13,064 nucleotides of DNA from Niveispirillum sp. (GTDB lineage Bacteria; Pseudomonadota; Alphaproteobacteria; Azospirillales; Azospirillaceae), in NCBI GenBank assembly GCA_016463045.1, contig JAEMSB010000065.1, positions 1 to 13,064 of the forward strand, written 5' to 3'. Of the stretch, positions 12,741 through 13,064 are shown piece by piece. Both the position numbers and the translations under genes were made by a program. The notes below the pieces were generated by a model. The model saw only the letters and a list, made by a program, of their open reading frames with translations. It made no database searches and was not told the origin of the DNA. The stretch's first letter is position 1; each line of letters opens with the position of its first letter.

Positions 12741-12944
12741 GTGCAAGTTCTGGTTCGTGATAACAACGTCGATCAGGCACTGCGCGCGCTGAAGAAGAAG
12801 ATGCAGCGTGAGGGCATCTTCCGCGAAATGAAGCTGCGCCGCAATTATGAGAAGCCGTCGGAAAAGCGCGCTCGCGAAAAGGCTGAAGCCGTTCGCCGCG
12901 CCCGCAAGCTGCTGCGCAAGCGTCTGGAGCGCGAGGGCTACTAA
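12741..12944 (+). CDS. 30S ribosomal protein S21
   Basis: The 67-aa very basic protein is bS21, the small-subunit protein next to the anti-Shine-Dalgarno end of 16S rRNA, which aids initiation. The sequence opens MQVLVRDNNVDQALRALKKK and continues through REGIFREMKLRRNYEKPSEKR to an arginine/lysine-rich C-terminal helix, as expected for the alphaproteobacterial form. The start is a GTG at 12741, fixed by the conserved N-terminus; the nearest purine-rich site is GGAGTGGATG, rather far upstream (GGAG to GTG about ten bases). The overlapping ATG at 12734 is out of frame. It is monocistronic, with its own promoter and a terminator downstream. GTG plus a non-ideal ribosome site may be a way of tuning S21 synthesis. 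Confidence 0.97.
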   Translation: MQVLVRDNNVDQALRALKKKMQREGIFREMKLRRNYEKPSEKRAREKAEAVRRARKLLRKRLEREGY

Positions 12945-13003
12945 TAGCCCTCCCTGTCCATCAGACAGATTGCCAGTTGGCCGTAATGGCCACGGGATTG
13001 AAT

Positions 13004-13035
13004 GCCGCCCCTGGGAAAGCCCGCGGGCGGCTTTT
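13004..13035 (+). terminator. Rho-independent terminator of rpsU
   Basis: GCCGCCC (13004-13010) pairs with GGGCGGC (13025-13031). Inside, GGG and CCC can pair across a short internal loop with an AAAG-type loop. TTTT follows directly (13032-13035), then a further T-rich stretch. It starts about 60 bases after the rpsU stop. Confidence 0.8.
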
Positions 13036-13064
13036 GGTCTTTCTGGGGGTGCGGTATGATAGTC

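Noticed and set aside
11986..12792. Plus-strand frames of 214 and 268 codons opposite def and across the rpsU leader
   Set aside because: Antisense shadows of def that run through a promoter and into rpsU in the wrong frame.

Overview
This GC-rich window has gene families that point to an alphaproteobacterium, most likely a Rhodospirillales/Azospirillaceae-type organism. The evidence is a bacterial COQ9 homologue next to peptide deformylase and divergent from rpsU, the prkA-yeaH-spoVR trio, and a two-TM GGDEF/EAL protein with an HAMP-like linker. The genus is an inference. I see no phage, IS element, CRISPR array, rRNA or tRNA gene.

Layout. (1) Positions 1-300 are an AT-richer leader with a long imperfect direct repeat and a hairpin. 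They precede a two-gene unit: an 81-aa protein of unknown function and a MarR-type winged-helix regulator. (2) Positions 1052-1390 (-) encode a 112-aa helical protein of unknown function. (3) Positions 1689-2753 (+) encode a leucine/amino-acid dehydrogenase with all key residues. (4) Converging on it from the minus strand is the largest module, 7682 to 2788: the PrkA (YeaG) AAA+ protein kinase, the YeaH/DUF444 von Willebrand-A protein, and SpoVR (YcgB). yeaH and spoVR overlap by four bases; prkA and yeaH are separated by 72 bases holding a strong hairpin. (5) Positions 7683-8655 are a gene-free stretch of about 970 bases with several perfect inverted repeats. (6) A 64-aa protein of unknown function (8656-8850) ends at a clear rho-independent terminator. 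(7) A 674-aa membrane-bound GGDEF-EAL protein with intact active sites and I-site follows. (8) Minus-strand def and coq9 are 22 bases apart and diverge from rpsU (+), which has a readable sigma-70 promoter and its own terminator.

How the parts fit. PrkA, YeaH and SpoVR form a widely conserved, incompletely understood stress/stationary-phase module. Amino-acid oxidation by the adjacent dehydrogenase and c-di-GMP turnover by the GGDEF-EAL protein would fit a nutrient-limitation theme, but that link is inference from proximity only. def, coq9 and rpsU are housekeeping (protein maturation, ubiquinone synthesis, ribosome).

All three convergent junctions (MarR/1052 gene, dehydrogenase/spoVR, GGDEF-EAL/coq9) carry inverted repeats at or over the stop codons. 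I see no plainly new system. The items most worth a second look are the structured gap upstream of prkA, the duplicated element upstream of the MarR unit, the REP-like hairpin containing the spoVR stop codon, and the small unknown proteins.
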